This document shows positions 16,075 to 23,854 of a DNA stretch of 64,000 nt, piece by piece. Below the pieces are notes generated by a model. The model did no database searches and had not been told where the DNA came from. It worked only from the letters and a program-made list of their open reading frames with translations. Position numbers and translations under genes: made by a program. Within the stretch, counting starts at the first letter, position 1. The number at the start of each line of letters is the position of its first letter. This DNA comes from Pseudomonadota bacterium (GTDB lineage: Bacteria > Myxococcota_A > UBA796 > UBA9615), in NCBI GenBank assembly GCA_024229515.1, contig JAAESI010000030.1, positions 124,001 to 188,000 of the forward strand. Direction: 5' to 3'.

Positions 16075-17436
16075 CTACTGACTCAGCGCTGCGTGGATGG
16101 CCTGCGCCGCGCGCTTGCCTTCAGCGGCCGCGTTGACGACTTCCTTGCCGCCGTTGGCGACGTCGCCGCCCGCGAAGATCTTGGGGTTGGATGTGCGCCC
16201 GTCGTCGTCGACCACGATGCGCCCCCAGTCCAGGTCGACGCCCGGCATGCCCTCGAGCAGACCGCTGAGCTTGCCCTGACCTGCCGCCACGACGACCAGC
16301 TCAGCCGGTACGACGAAGCTGTGATCGCCCTTGCGTCGCAGCTTGCGGCCCTTCGGGTCGTCGGGGTCGATCTCCATCGCGTGGCACTCCACGCCGGTGA
16401 CCTTGCCGCCTTCGCCCACGTAGGCGACCGGCTGGCTGTGCCACGACGCGCCCGCGCCGCCCTTCTTGGCGTAGTCCCACTCGTGCTCGTAGCCCGTCAT
16501 CGAGGCTTCGTTGCGGCGGTAGATCATGGTCACGCAGGGGATGCCGAGGACCAGCAGTTCGCGGACCACGTCCAACGCGGTGTTGCCGCCTCCGACCACG
16601 GCCGCGTGGGTCACGCCGGAGGTCGCCGGATCGCCGCCGTTCTTCCAGCGCTCGATGATCTCCACCCCGCCGAAGACGCCACCGAGGTCTTCGCCGGGGA
16701 CTCCCAGGCTGCTGTCGGGACCCAGGCCGACGCCGACGAACACAGCGTCGTGGTCGGCCAGGAGCTTCTCCCAGCTGACGTCTTTGCCGACCTCGACGCC
16801 GGTCTGCACTTCGACCCCCATCGAGTCGACGATCCAGGCGACCTCCGCCAGGGAGGCGTCCGCGATCATCTTGTAGGGGGCGACCCCGGTGGTGTTCAGG
16901 CCGCCCGGCAGGCTGCGCTTCTCCAGCAGGACCGTCTTGTGGCCCTCCTTGCGGAGCTCGTGCGCGCAGGCCAGCGACGCCGGGCCCGCGCCGACGAGGG
17001 CGACGGTCTTGCCGCTGTCGGGGCCGGGCTCGTACAAGGACCAGCCCTTGTCGTACGCCGTGTCCGTGGAGTAGCGCTGCAGTCGGCCGATCTGGACCGG
17101 CGGAATGTCCTCGTGGTTGTAGACGCACTGGCCGACGCAGAGCACCTCGACGGGGCAGACGCGGGCGCAGGACATGCCCAGGATGTTGCTGTCGAAGATC
17201 GTGCGGGCGCTGCCCTTGACGTTGTCCGTCGCGATCTTCCGGATGAACTCCGGGATGTTGATGGACGTCGGACAGGCTTCGATGCAGGGGGCGTCGTAGC
17301 AGTACAGACACCGCGCAGCCTCGGCCATCGCTTGCGCGCGGCTGTACCGCGGCTTGCCGTCGTCGAACTTGGTTTCGGCCCGATCGGCCGGCAGATCCGG
17401 GTGGGGGCCGTCGAAACCAGCCAGGGTGCTCGCCAT
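16075..17436 (-). CDS. preT: Dihydropyrimidine dehydrogenase, NADH-binding subunit PreT
   Basis: 453 residues, similar to the small subunit of glutamate synthase. N-terminal iron-sulfur cysteines are CLYCYDAPCIEACP and CARVCPVEVLCVGQC. The FAD motif is VALVGAGPASLACAHEL and the NADH motif is AVVGGGNTALDVV; GGDVANGGKEVVNA is the C-terminal FAD contact. It passes electrons from NADH to PreA. The ATG has a strong GAGGAGG site. A TAGACT hexamer (complement of 17459-17464) lies about 22 bases before the start, inside the end of the PAP2 frame, and is a likely -10. Confidence 0.95.
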   Translation of the reverse strand: MASTLAGFDGPHPDLPADRAETKFDDGKPRYSRAQAMAEAARCLYCYDAPCIEACPTSINIPEFIRKIATDNVKGSARTIFDSNILGMSCARVCPVEVLCVGQCVYNHEDIPPVQIGRLQRYSTDTAYDKGWSLYEPGPDSGKTVALVGAGPASLACAHELRKEGHKTVLLEKRSLPGGLNTTGVAPYKMIADASLAEVAWIVDSMGVEVQTGVEVGKDVSWEKLLADHDAVFVGVGLGPDSSLGVPGEDLGGVFGGVEIIERWKNGGDPATSGVTHAAVVGGGNTALDVVRELLVLGIPCVTMIYRRNEASMTGYEHEWDYAKKGGAGASWHSQPVAYVGEGGKVTGVECHAMEIDPDDPKGRKLRRKGDHSFVVPAELVVVAAGQGKLSGLLEGMPGVDLDWGRIVVDDDGRTSNPKIFAGGDVANGGKEVVNAAAEGKRAAQAIHAALSQ

Positions 17437-17461
17437 CGTTCCTCCTCGGGAGTCGGCGAGT

Positions 17462-17926
17462 CTACCCTCCCTCCACCCACGGGGCCCAACCCGAGACGTA
17501 GAGCGCGTAGAACGTGACGATGAAGACGCTGTACAGGGCCGGCACGACGAGCAGCCACCGACGGCTGTACCGGAGTTCCTGCTCGGTGCGATCGGACACG
17601 TCCAGAGGCCCGATGATCGTGGCGTAGAGCACCCCGACGATGAGGCAGGCGGCGAGCACGTCGGCGAAGTAGTGCTGCTTCACGAGCATCGTGGAGGCGC
17701 CCACGAGCACGAGGTTCACCAGCGCCAGTTGGGCCATGGGGCGGTCGGCCTTCCAGCAGGCCGCGGCGGCGAGCGCGGCGGCGCCCACGTGCAGGGACGG
17801 GAAGCAGTTGGTGGGCTCGTCCAGCCAGTACATGAAGTGCATGCCCCAGGCGGTCAGCGTGTCCGGCGGGGCGAGGTCGCTGGCGCGCAGTTCGTACCGA
17901 ACGGGAAAGACCAGGAACGTCGTCAC
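17462..17926 (-). CDS. PAP2-family phosphatase, C-terminal part of split gene
   Basis: 154 residues if begun at GTG 17926, which overlaps the stop of the upstream frame (GTGA). It carries the phosphatase signature: NCFPSLHVGAA (the PSxH motif) near residue 38 and KQHYFADVLAA near 80, with three to four membrane helices. PAP2_3-type proteins of about 240 residues hydrolyse or transfer phospholipid head groups. The N-terminal helices are encoded in the preceding frame (17923-18189), and the two add up to one normal protein. One extra T in the TTT run near 17930 would join them as AIFVTTF. It may be a frameshift, a sequencing error, or a truly split coupled pair. Confidence 0.72.
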   Translation of the reverse strand: MTTFLVFPVRYELRASDLAPPDTLTAWGMHFMYWLDEPTNCFPSLHVGAAALAAAACWKADRPMAQLALVNLVLVGASTMLVKQHYFADVLAACLIVGVLYATIIGPLDVSDRTEQELRYSRRWLLVVPALYSVFIVTFYALYVSGWAPWVEGG

Positions 17927-18189
17927 GAAATGGCCTCGAGGGCCAGGGCCGCGATCGCGATCCGTTGGAACAGCTGCCGATCGCGAACGACCAGCACGGG
18001 CAGGTAGCTGGTGAAGAACAGCAGCCCGTAGACGTACAACCACGTCGGCGCCAGCGGCGTCGCGACGTCGATCGGGAGCTCCAGGGTGTGGGTCGGAAGC
18101 GTCGCGGAGAGCTTGTTGACGGGCCAATACAGCGAGTACACCGCGCTCAACGCGACAACCAGCAGCAGCCGTTCTCGGGTCGGGCTCAC
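17923..18189 (-). CDS. PAP2-family phosphatase, N-terminal part of split gene
   Basis: 88 residues from GTG 18189, with two membrane helices (LLLVVALSAVYSLYWPV and LYVYGLLFFTSYLPVLVV). Alone it has no catalytic motif. Its stop lies inside the GTG of the downstream frame that carries the PAP2 active site, so the two belong together. There is no Shine-Dalgarno; TAACGT lies six bases before the GTG. Whether this is a lesion or a natural two-subunit arrangement cannot be told from one sequence. Confidence 0.65.
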   Translation of the reverse strand: MSPTRERLLLVVALSAVYSLYWPVNKLSATLPTHTLELPIDVATPLAPTWLYVYGLLFFTSYLPVLVVRDRQLFQRIAIAALALEAIS

Positions 18190-18195
18190 CCCTTC

Positions 18196-18201
18196 ACGTT
18201 A
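18196..18201 (-). promoter_or_regulatory. -10 hexamer TAACGT, six bases before a GTG start
   Basis: On the minus strand TAACGT is followed by six bases and the GTG of the PAP2 N-terminal frame. The position predicts a transcript beginning at the start codon. Confidence 0.45.
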
Positions 18202-18360
18202 GGCCGATTCCTCAAGGCTCTGCCGATCTCGACGATGAGCCCTCCGATCGCAAGACCAACGAAACGGCACCCCCGTGCGAAAGCCGGGCTCGCAAAGCTC
18301 CTGACCTACAGCGCCTGTTCGCGCCACGGTTTGAAGAGCTCCCGAACTGGAGAGTTCCCC

Positions 18361-19335
18361 TTGAAGACTTCCCTGTGGCGCGCCAGCGCTTTCCTGACCG
18401 TGCTCTGCACGCCCGCTGTGGGCATGGCGAGCATCGCCGATGACGTCGAGGCGGTTGCCGTCGTCGACGCGCTCGACCTCCCCAACGCCCTCATCGACTC
18501 CATGAACCTGTGGGACTACGACGGTCCCGTCATCGTCGCCCACGTCGCCGGCCTGGACGACGGCGTCACCGACTATTGGCTCCGCTTCGACCACGACCTG
18601 CGCGGCGACTCCGTGCTCAGCGGCGTGCCTGAGTTGGCCGTGCTGGACCGAGGCTACGACCGCGTCCCCGCGCTCGTCACCGACCGCCGTGACCGCGATC
18701 TGCTGATGAGGGCCATCGGGCTGGATTCCGACGATGTGCGCGGGATCGTCGATCCCCAGTTCGTCCACCCCGACATGCTCGAGGCCCTCGACTCCGAGGA
18801 CACCGCCGCGCTCGTGAGCGTCGCCAAGGACGTCGACCGCGACACCGTCAGCATCGCCCGCGTGCCCGGCGTTCAGTTCCTCGTGCCCGAGTTGGTGCGC
18901 GTTGCTGCGCTCGACTCCATCGCCCACGCGTACGACTCCGAGGACTACCTCGGGTTGGCATGCGACGGCTCCCGCACCGACAGCTGCGAGATCGCCAGCA
19001 ACCTGGAGTCCGACTCCTGGATCGAGTGGGTCGTCGGCCCCGTGGTCGAGGACCATGAGGAGCCCGAGGGCGACTCCGGCGACACCGCCGCGGACGACGT
19101 GGCCGACGGCACCGCCCCCGATGACGACGACGTCTCGGATCTCCCCGAGGTGCTCGAGACCCACGACGGCGACGAGACCGACGAGCCCACCACCGAGGAG
19201 CCCCCCGCCGGCGACGGCGGCGGCAGCCCGAACCCGCCGAGCGCCGAGCCGGCCGGCGAGACGGACCCCGCGCCCGAGCACACCGAGTCCGACGACGACG
19301 ACCACGACTACGAGGAGGTCATCCACATCCACTAG
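18361..19335 (+). CDS. Exported acidic protein of unknown function
   Basis: 324 residues from TTG 18361, chosen for the GGAGAG site eight bases upstream and the signal peptide that follows (SLWRASAFLTVLCTPAVGMA). Residues 25-220 form a folded acidic domain (LWDYDGPVIVAHVAGLDDGV, VSIARVPGVQFLVPELV) with two cysteines near residue 200. The last 100 residues are a disordered Asp/Glu/Pro tail ending in HIH. No family recognised. Its opening region looks like part of a circular-dichotomous alpha/beta fold, but I would not name one. The gap before it (18190-18360) shows little beyond the minus-strand -10. Confidence 0.68.
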   Translation: MKTSLWRASAFLTVLCTPAVGMASIADDVEAVAVVDALDLPNALIDSMNLWDYDGPVIVAHVAGLDDGVTDYWLRFDHDLRGDSVLSGVPELAVLDRGYDRVPALVTDRRDRDLLMRAIGLDSDDVRGIVDPQFVHPDMLEALDSEDTAALVSVAKDVDRDTVSIARVPGVQFLVPELVRVAALDSIAHAYDSEDYLGLACDGSRTDSCEIASNLESDSWIEWVVGPVVEDHEEPEGDSGDTAADDVADGTAPDDDDVSDLPEVLETHDGDETDEPTTEEPPAGDGGGSPNPPSAEPAGETDPAPEHTESDDDDHDYEEVIHIH

Positions 19336-19421
19336 CCCCCCAGGGCCCATCCCCGTGGGCCTGCAGCGAGCCCCGTGTCGGTCCCCGCCGGCGCGGGGTT
19401 TGCGCTTGGCGGTGCCCGCGA

Positions 19422-19427
19422 TAGGCT
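19422..19427 (+). promoter_or_regulatory. -10 hexamer TAGGCT, eight bases before an ATG start
   Basis: TAGGCT precedes the aldehyde dehydrogenase ATG by eight C-rich bases with no Shine-Dalgarno, another leaderless candidate. Confidence 0.45.
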
Positions 19428-19435
19428 CCGCCCCC

Positions 19436-20920
19436 ATGAGCGACCACCAGTTTTTGAACTACATCGGCGGGGAATGGGTCGAGGGCTCCGGCACGGACCC
19501 GATCCCCGACATCAACCCCGCCGACACCCGCGAGGTCATCGGCCACGCCACCGATTCGCAGGCCCAGGACGTCGACGCGGCGGTCGCGGCGGCGAAGGAG
19601 GCGTTCGAAGACTGGCGCTCGATGACGCCGCCGTCGCGCGGCAAGATCGTGCAGGCCGCAGGCCGGCTCTACGAGCAGCGGGCCGCGGAGATCGGCGAGG
19701 TCCTGACCCGGGAAGAGGGGAAGATCCTCGCCGAGGCCAAGGGCGAGGTGCAGAAGGGCGCCAACCTGGTCGACTTCCTCAGCGGAGAAGCTCGCCGCCT
19801 CAACGGCGAGACGGTCCCCTCGGAGATCCCCAACACGTTCGCGTACACGGTTCGCTGCCCCCTCGGGGTGGTCGGGCTGATCACGCCGTGGAACTTCCCC
19901 ATGGCGATCCCCGCCTGGAAGATCGCGCCCGCCCTCGTGGCCGGCAACACTGTCGTGCTCAAGGGCGCCGAGCAGACCCCTTGGACGACGCAGTTGGTGG
20001 TCCAGGCGTTCATCGACGCGGGTGTGCCGCCGGGGGTCCTGAACATCGTCCAGGGACGCGGGGCCACCGCGGGGGCGGCGTTGGTCGACCACCCGGACGT
20101 GGCCGCGATCAGCTTCACCGGTAGCACCGAGATCGGGCGCCACATCTGGGCCCGCGGCGCCAGCCTGGGCAAGCCCGTGCAGTGCGAGCTCGGGGGCAAG
20201 AACCCGATCATCGTGCTGGACGACGCTGACGTGGCGTTGGCTGTGGCCGCGACCGCCAAGGGCGCCTTCGGGAGCACCGGTCAGCGCTGCACGGCGACGT
20301 CGCGCGCCATCGTGGACCGTCGGGTGCACGACCAGTTCGTCGAGGAGCTCGCCAAGGCCGCCGCGCAGGTGATTCCGGGCAACGGCCTGGACCCGCGCAC
20401 GACCATGGGACCGTCGGTCGACAAGGAGCAGTTCGGGAAGGTGCAGGAGTACCTCGAGATCGGCGCCGCCGAGGGCGTCGAGGTGATCTGCGGCGGCCGC
20501 CGCGCCACGGATGGCGCCCTGGAGTACGGGCTCTTCACGGAGCCGACGCTCTACACCGGCGTCACCCGGGACATGCGCGTCGCGCGGGAGGAGATCTTCG
20601 GACCGGTGCTGTCCGTGCTGGAGGTCGACGGCATCGAGGAGGCGCTGGACGTCGCCAACGACGTCGAGTTCGGCCTCACCTCGTCGGTCTACACCGCCGA
20701 CGTCAACCGGGTGTTCCGGTACATCGACAAGATCGAGACGGGGATGCTCCACGTGAACTCGCCGACCATCGGGGGCGAGGCCCAGCTTCCCTTTGGCGGC
20801 ATGAAGAAGACTGGCGTCGGCCCTCGGGAGATGGGCAAGACGGCCATCGAGTTCTACACCGAGTGGAAGACGGTCTACATCGACTACAGCGGCGGCTTCC
20901 GCGGCGGGAACCTCTACTAG
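19436..20920 (+). CDS. NAD(P)-dependent aldehyde dehydrogenase
   Basis: 494 residues, the normal length. The nucleotide fold has TPWNFPMAIP and FTGSTEIG; the general base Glu is in CELGGKN (about residue 255) and the catalytic Cys in TGQRCTATSR (about 289). EEIFGPVLSV and the C-terminal LPFGGMKKTGVGPREMG are family hallmarks. The TGQRCTATSR form recalls alpha-ketoglutarate semialdehyde dehydrogenases, but substrate assignment is uncertain. It stands alone between an exported protein and the toxin-antitoxin pair, so context gives no pathway. Confidence 0.92.
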   Translation: MSDHQFLNYIGGEWVEGSGTDPIPDINPADTREVIGHATDSQAQDVDAAVAAAKEAFEDWRSMTPPSRGKIVQAAGRLYEQRAAEIGEVLTREEGKILAEAKGEVQKGANLVDFLSGEARRLNGETVPSEIPNTFAYTVRCPLGVVGLITPWNFPMAIPAWKIAPALVAGNTVVLKGAEQTPWTTQLVVQAFIDAGVPPGVLNIVQGRGATAGAALVDHPDVAAISFTGSTEIGRHIWARGASLGKPVQCELGGKNPIIVLDDADVALAVAATAKGAFGSTGQRCTATSRAIVDRRVHDQFVEELAKAAAQVIPGNGLDPRTTMGPSVDKEQFGKVQEYLEIGAAEGVEVICGGRRATDGALEYGLFTEPTLYTGVTRDMRVAREEIFGPVLSVLEVDGIEEALDVANDVEFGLTSSVYTADVNRVFRYIDKIETGMLHVNSPTIGGEAQLPFGGMKKTGVGPREMGKTAIEFYTEWKTVYIDYSGGFRGGNLY

Positions 20921-20951
20921 CCGCACCCCTGACCTTGCCTTCAGGAGCGTC

Positions 20952-21284
20952 GTGACTACTCTGGTCATGATGGAACGACCAGATAGAACAGTAGCCGTCT
21001 CCCAGCTGAAGGCGCGCCTCAGTGAGCACCTTCGAATCGTTCGCGACGGGGGGCGGGTGATCGTGACGGACCGGGGGGTTCCGATCGCGAGGTTGGAGCC
21101 GCTGCCGGCCGAGGCCTCACAGGAAGCGCGGACCCAGCGTCTCGTGGAGGCGGGTGTGTTGCGTGCGCCGAAGGCTCCCCGTGAGGGCTTCTGGACCTGG
21201 TTCCGGGAGCAACCGCGCACGCTGGAGGATCCCGATGGCAAGCTTCGGCAAGCGGTCCTGGATGAGCGGGAGAGCGGCTGGTGA
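20952..21284 (+). CDS. Phd/YefM-type antitoxin
   Basis: 110 residues from GTG 20952 with AGGAG five bases upstream; ATG codons at 20967 and 20970 are alternatives but too far from that site. Residues 10-55 fit the Phd/YefM DNA-binding fold (TVAVSQLKARLSEHLRIV, GGRVIVTDRGVPIARLEPL). The C-terminal half (EGFWTWFREQPRTLEDPDGK) would wrap the toxin. It overlaps the PIN-domain gene by four bases (GTGA). Such pairs autorepress through the antitoxin. Confidence 0.86.
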   Translation: MTTLVMMERPDRTVAVSQLKARLSEHLRIVRDGGRVIVTDRGVPIARLEPLPAEASQEARTQRLVEAGVLRAPKAPREGFWTWFREQPRTLEDPDGKLRQAVLDERESGW

Positions 21285-21706
21285 TCTTCTGGGATACGTC
21301 CGCGTTGGCGCCGTTGTTGATCCCGGAGCCGCACTCGGATGCTGCTTTGGACCTGGCGGAGGGGGACCTCGAGATGGTCGTCTGGTGGGGCACGCCGGTC
21401 GAGGCGCGCTCGGCGTTGGCCCGGTGGGCTCGGCTCCGAGCAGTCCCGCTGCAGTCGCTCGAAGAGGCTGAGTTCCTGCTTTCAGCGCTGCAGGAGCAGT
21501 GGATCGAGGTCGTGCCGACGGACGCCGTGCGCGACGGCGCCGAGATCATGCTCCGGAGGTACGACCTGCGCGCGGCCGATGCCTTGCAGCTCTCGGCGGC
21601 GGTTCGCTGGTGTGAGGGGCAGACCCGGGGGATCCGCTTTGCGACGTTCGATGAACGTCTGGGGGGCGCTGCCTACCGCGAAGGTTTCACGGTGGTGCCG
21701 GCCTGA
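21281..21706 (+). CDS. PIN-domain ribonuclease toxin, VapC-like
   Basis: 141 residues from GTG 21281. The acidic active-site residues are in order: IFWDTSAL (Asp near residue 5), TPVEARSAL (Glu near 40), RAADALQLSAA (Asp near 100) and FATFDERL (Asp near 122). VapC toxins cut tRNA or rRNA when the antitoxin is lost. The coupled Phd-type antitoxin lies directly upstream. All catalytic residues appear intact. Confidence 0.87.
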   Translation: MIFWDTSALAPLLIPEPHSDAALDLAEGDLEMVVWWGTPVEARSALARWARLRAVPLQSLEEAEFLLSALQEQWIEVVPTDAVRDGAEIMLRRYDLRAADALQLSAAVRWCEGQTRGIRFATFDERLGGAAYREGFTVVPA

Positions 21707-21716
21707 GCCTCTGGCT

Positions 21717-22247
21717 CTAGGCGTCCTTGGCGGCCAGCTTCTCGCCGCAGGTGGCGCAGCAGGCGTACTGCTCGACGCCGTCGACGGTGACGCGCGGGCT
21801 GGAGTCGGTGACCTTGAAGACGACGCCGCTGGCGGCGCAGGTGGTCAGGTCGCCCACCTCGGCGTCCTTGGCGGCCTTCACGTCCGAGGCGGCGTAGGTG
21901 CCCTCGTAGGCAGCGCCCTTGCAGCCGCCGGAGCAGTCCTTGTCGGAGGCGTCCTTGGGCGCGTCCGCGGCATCGGCGCTCGCGGTCGTCGTGGCTTCGG
22001 CGCCCTTGCTGTAGGGGCAGGGCTTGTCGCAGTCCTTGTCGGACGCGTCGGCGGGGGCGTCACCCGCGTGGGCGGTGCCGACGAGGATCGAGGCCGGCGA
22101 ATCGACGGCGGCGAGGGTATCGACGGATTCGCCCGAACACTCGCAGTTGAGCGCGATGCCGACGCCCGTGCCGACCAACAGGGTCAGGCCGATGACGGCA
22201 GAGGCGATGGGCTTGGCGGACGCGAAGGCGATGAGGCTCTTGAACAT
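21717..22247 (-). CDS. Exported Cys-rich protein, possible metal binder
   Basis: 176 residues with an N-terminal hydrophobic segment (SAVIGLTLLVGTGVGIAL) directly followed by cysteines (NCEC). Two similar motifs, DASDKDCDKPCPYSKGAE and DASDKDCSGGCKGAAYEG, flank an Ala/Thr linker. The C-terminus has an isolated Cys and CCATCGEKLAAKDA, resembling YHS- or heavy-metal-binding endings. GGGAG precedes the ATG. It diverges from the NCS1 gene. Copper or other soft-metal binding is a guess from cysteine spacing; no family named. Confidence 0.62.
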   Translation of the reverse strand: MFKSLIAFASAKPIASAVIGLTLLVGTGVGIALNCECSGESVDTLAAVDSPASILVGTAHAGDAPADASDKDCDKPCPYSKGAEATTTASADAADAPKDASDKDCSGGCKGAAYEGTYAASDVKAAKDAEVGDLTTCAASGVVFKVTDSSPRVTVDGVEQYACCATCGEKLAAKDA

Positions 22248-22319
22248 GATGACTCCCGTTGAGGGTCTGGAACCCTACAGTCCGGGGATGATTCCATGCG
22301 TGACGTTCGATCGCGAACT

Positions 22320-22348
22320 TTGACAGGGATGGCGGCCCCGAATAGCGT
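22320..22348 (+). promoter_or_regulatory. Sigma70 promoter of NCS1 gene, TTGACA-N17-TAGCGT
   Basis: A consensus TTGACA (22320-22325), a 17-base spacer and TAGCGT (22343-22348) place transcription near 22355, immediately before the GGAGGAG site of the transporter. This is the clearest classical promoter in the window. Confidence 0.65.
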
Positions 22349-22369
22349 CGCCGACCGGAGGAGTTCGGC

Positions 22370-23842
22370 ATGAGCGGACACGCTGCAGCAGTGAAGATCG
22401 AGGGCGCTGACCCCGGCTTGTACAACGAGGATCTCGCGCCCACGGCGCCCGAGGGACGCACCTGGAAGTGGACGTCCATCGCCGCCTTGTGGGTCGGCAT
22501 GGTGGTCTGCGTCCCGACCTACACCCTCGCCGGCTTCATGATCGAAGCGGGCATGGCGTGGTGGCAGGCGATCCTCACCGTGCTCCTGGGCCAGGTGATC
22601 GTGCTCCTGCCGATGATGCTCGTCGGCCACGCCGGCACGAAGCACGGGATTCCGTTCCCGGTGCTGCTGCGGTCGTCGTTCGGCACCGCCGGCGCCAACG
22701 TGCCCGCCATCCTTCGCGGCCTCGTGGCGTGCGGCTGGTTCGGCATCCAGACGTGGGTCGGCGGCAAGGCGATCTACACGCTGCTGAACGCCATCTCGGG
22801 CGACTGGTTCGTCGGCGACGCGCTGCCCGTGCTCGGCATCAACTTCTGGCAGTTCGTCTGCTTCATGGGCTTCTGGTCCATCCACGTCTGGTTCATCGCC
22901 AAGGGAACCGAGTCGATCCGTTGGCTCGAGACCTACGCCGCGCCGTTCCTCATCGCGATGGGGCTCGCGCTCCTGGCGTGGGCGTGGTCGGAGGCGGGCG
23001 GCTTCAGCGTGATGCTCGTGGCCGAGTCCCAGTTCGGCCCCGGGGCCGCCAAGGAGGGGCAGTTCGGAGCCGTCTTCTTCCCCAGCCTCACCGCGATGGT
23101 CGGCTTCTGGGCGACGTTGGCGCTGAACATCCCGGACTTCACCCGGTACTGCAAAACGCAGCGGGATCAGGTGCTCGGTCAGGCGATCGGGCTCCCCCCG
23201 ACGATGGTGCTGTTCGCCTTCATCGGCGTAGCCGTCACCTCCGCCACGGTGGTCATCTTCGAGCGGCCGATCTCCGACCCCGTCGAGCTGCTCGGCGAGA
23301 TGGGCGGCGCCACCGTCGTCATCGCCCTGTTCGTGCTCGCGGTGGCGACGCTGACGACGAACCTGGCGGCCAACGTGGTCGCCCCCGCCAACGGCTTCAG
23401 CAACATCCGGCCCGAGAAGATCAGCTTCAAGATGGGCGGCTACATCACCGCCATCGTCGGCGTGCTGATCTTCCCCTGGAACCTCTGGGAGAACTCCCAG
23501 AACTACGTGTTCACCTGGCTCATCGGCTACTCGGCGCTGCTGGGGCCGATCGCCGGCATCCTCATCGCGGACTACTTCGTCATCCGCAAGACGGAGCTGA
23601 ACATCAACGACCTGTTCCGCAAGAACGGCGAGTACACCTACTCCGGCGGCTGGAACCCGGTCGCCCTGCTCGCGCTCCTGCTCGCGGTGCTGCCGAACCT
23701 GCCCGGCTTCCTGCACGCCATCGGCGTCGCCAAGCCGGCCGAGCCGAACGTCTTCGACTCGATCTACCCCTACGCATGGTTCGTGGGCCTCTTCATCGCG
23801 ATGGCCGTCTACATCGCTGGAATGAAACTCACGAACAAGTAG
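22370..23842 (+). CDS. NCS1-family nucleobase/hydantoin:cation symporter
   Basis: 490 residues with about twelve membrane helices. Family features include the N-terminal soluble lead (LYNEDLAPTAPEGRTWKW), GMVVCVPTYTLAGFMIEAGM, FGIQTWVGGKAI, ALNIPDFTRYCKT and NLAANVVAPANGFSNI, the last typical of Mhp1/PucI/FurE-type carriers. These import uracil, cytosine, allantoin or hydantoins with Na+ or H+. A GGAGGAG site and a strong promoter precede it. With preT-preA about 5 kb away, uracil or a hydantoin is a reasonable substrate guess. Confidence 0.92.
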   Translation: MSGHAAAVKIEGADPGLYNEDLAPTAPEGRTWKWTSIAALWVGMVVCVPTYTLAGFMIEAGMAWWQAILTVLLGQVIVLLPMMLVGHAGTKHGIPFPVLLRSSFGTAGANVPAILRGLVACGWFGIQTWVGGKAIYTLLNAISGDWFVGDALPVLGINFWQFVCFMGFWSIHVWFIAKGTESIRWLETYAAPFLIAMGLALLAWAWSEAGGFSVMLVAESQFGPGAAKEGQFGAVFFPSLTAMVGFWATLALNIPDFTRYCKTQRDQVLGQAIGLPPTMVLFAFIGVAVTSATVVIFERPISDPVELLGEMGGATVVIALFVLAVATLTTNLAANVVAPANGFSNIRPEKISFKMGGYITAIVGVLIFPWNLWENSQNYVFTWLIGYSALLGPIAGILIADYFVIRKTELNINDLFRKNGEYTYSGGWNPVALLALLLAVLPNLPGFLHAIGVAKPAEPNVFDSIYPYAWFVGLFIAMAVYIAGMKLTNK

Positions 23843-23854
23843 TCTCACCGGCGC

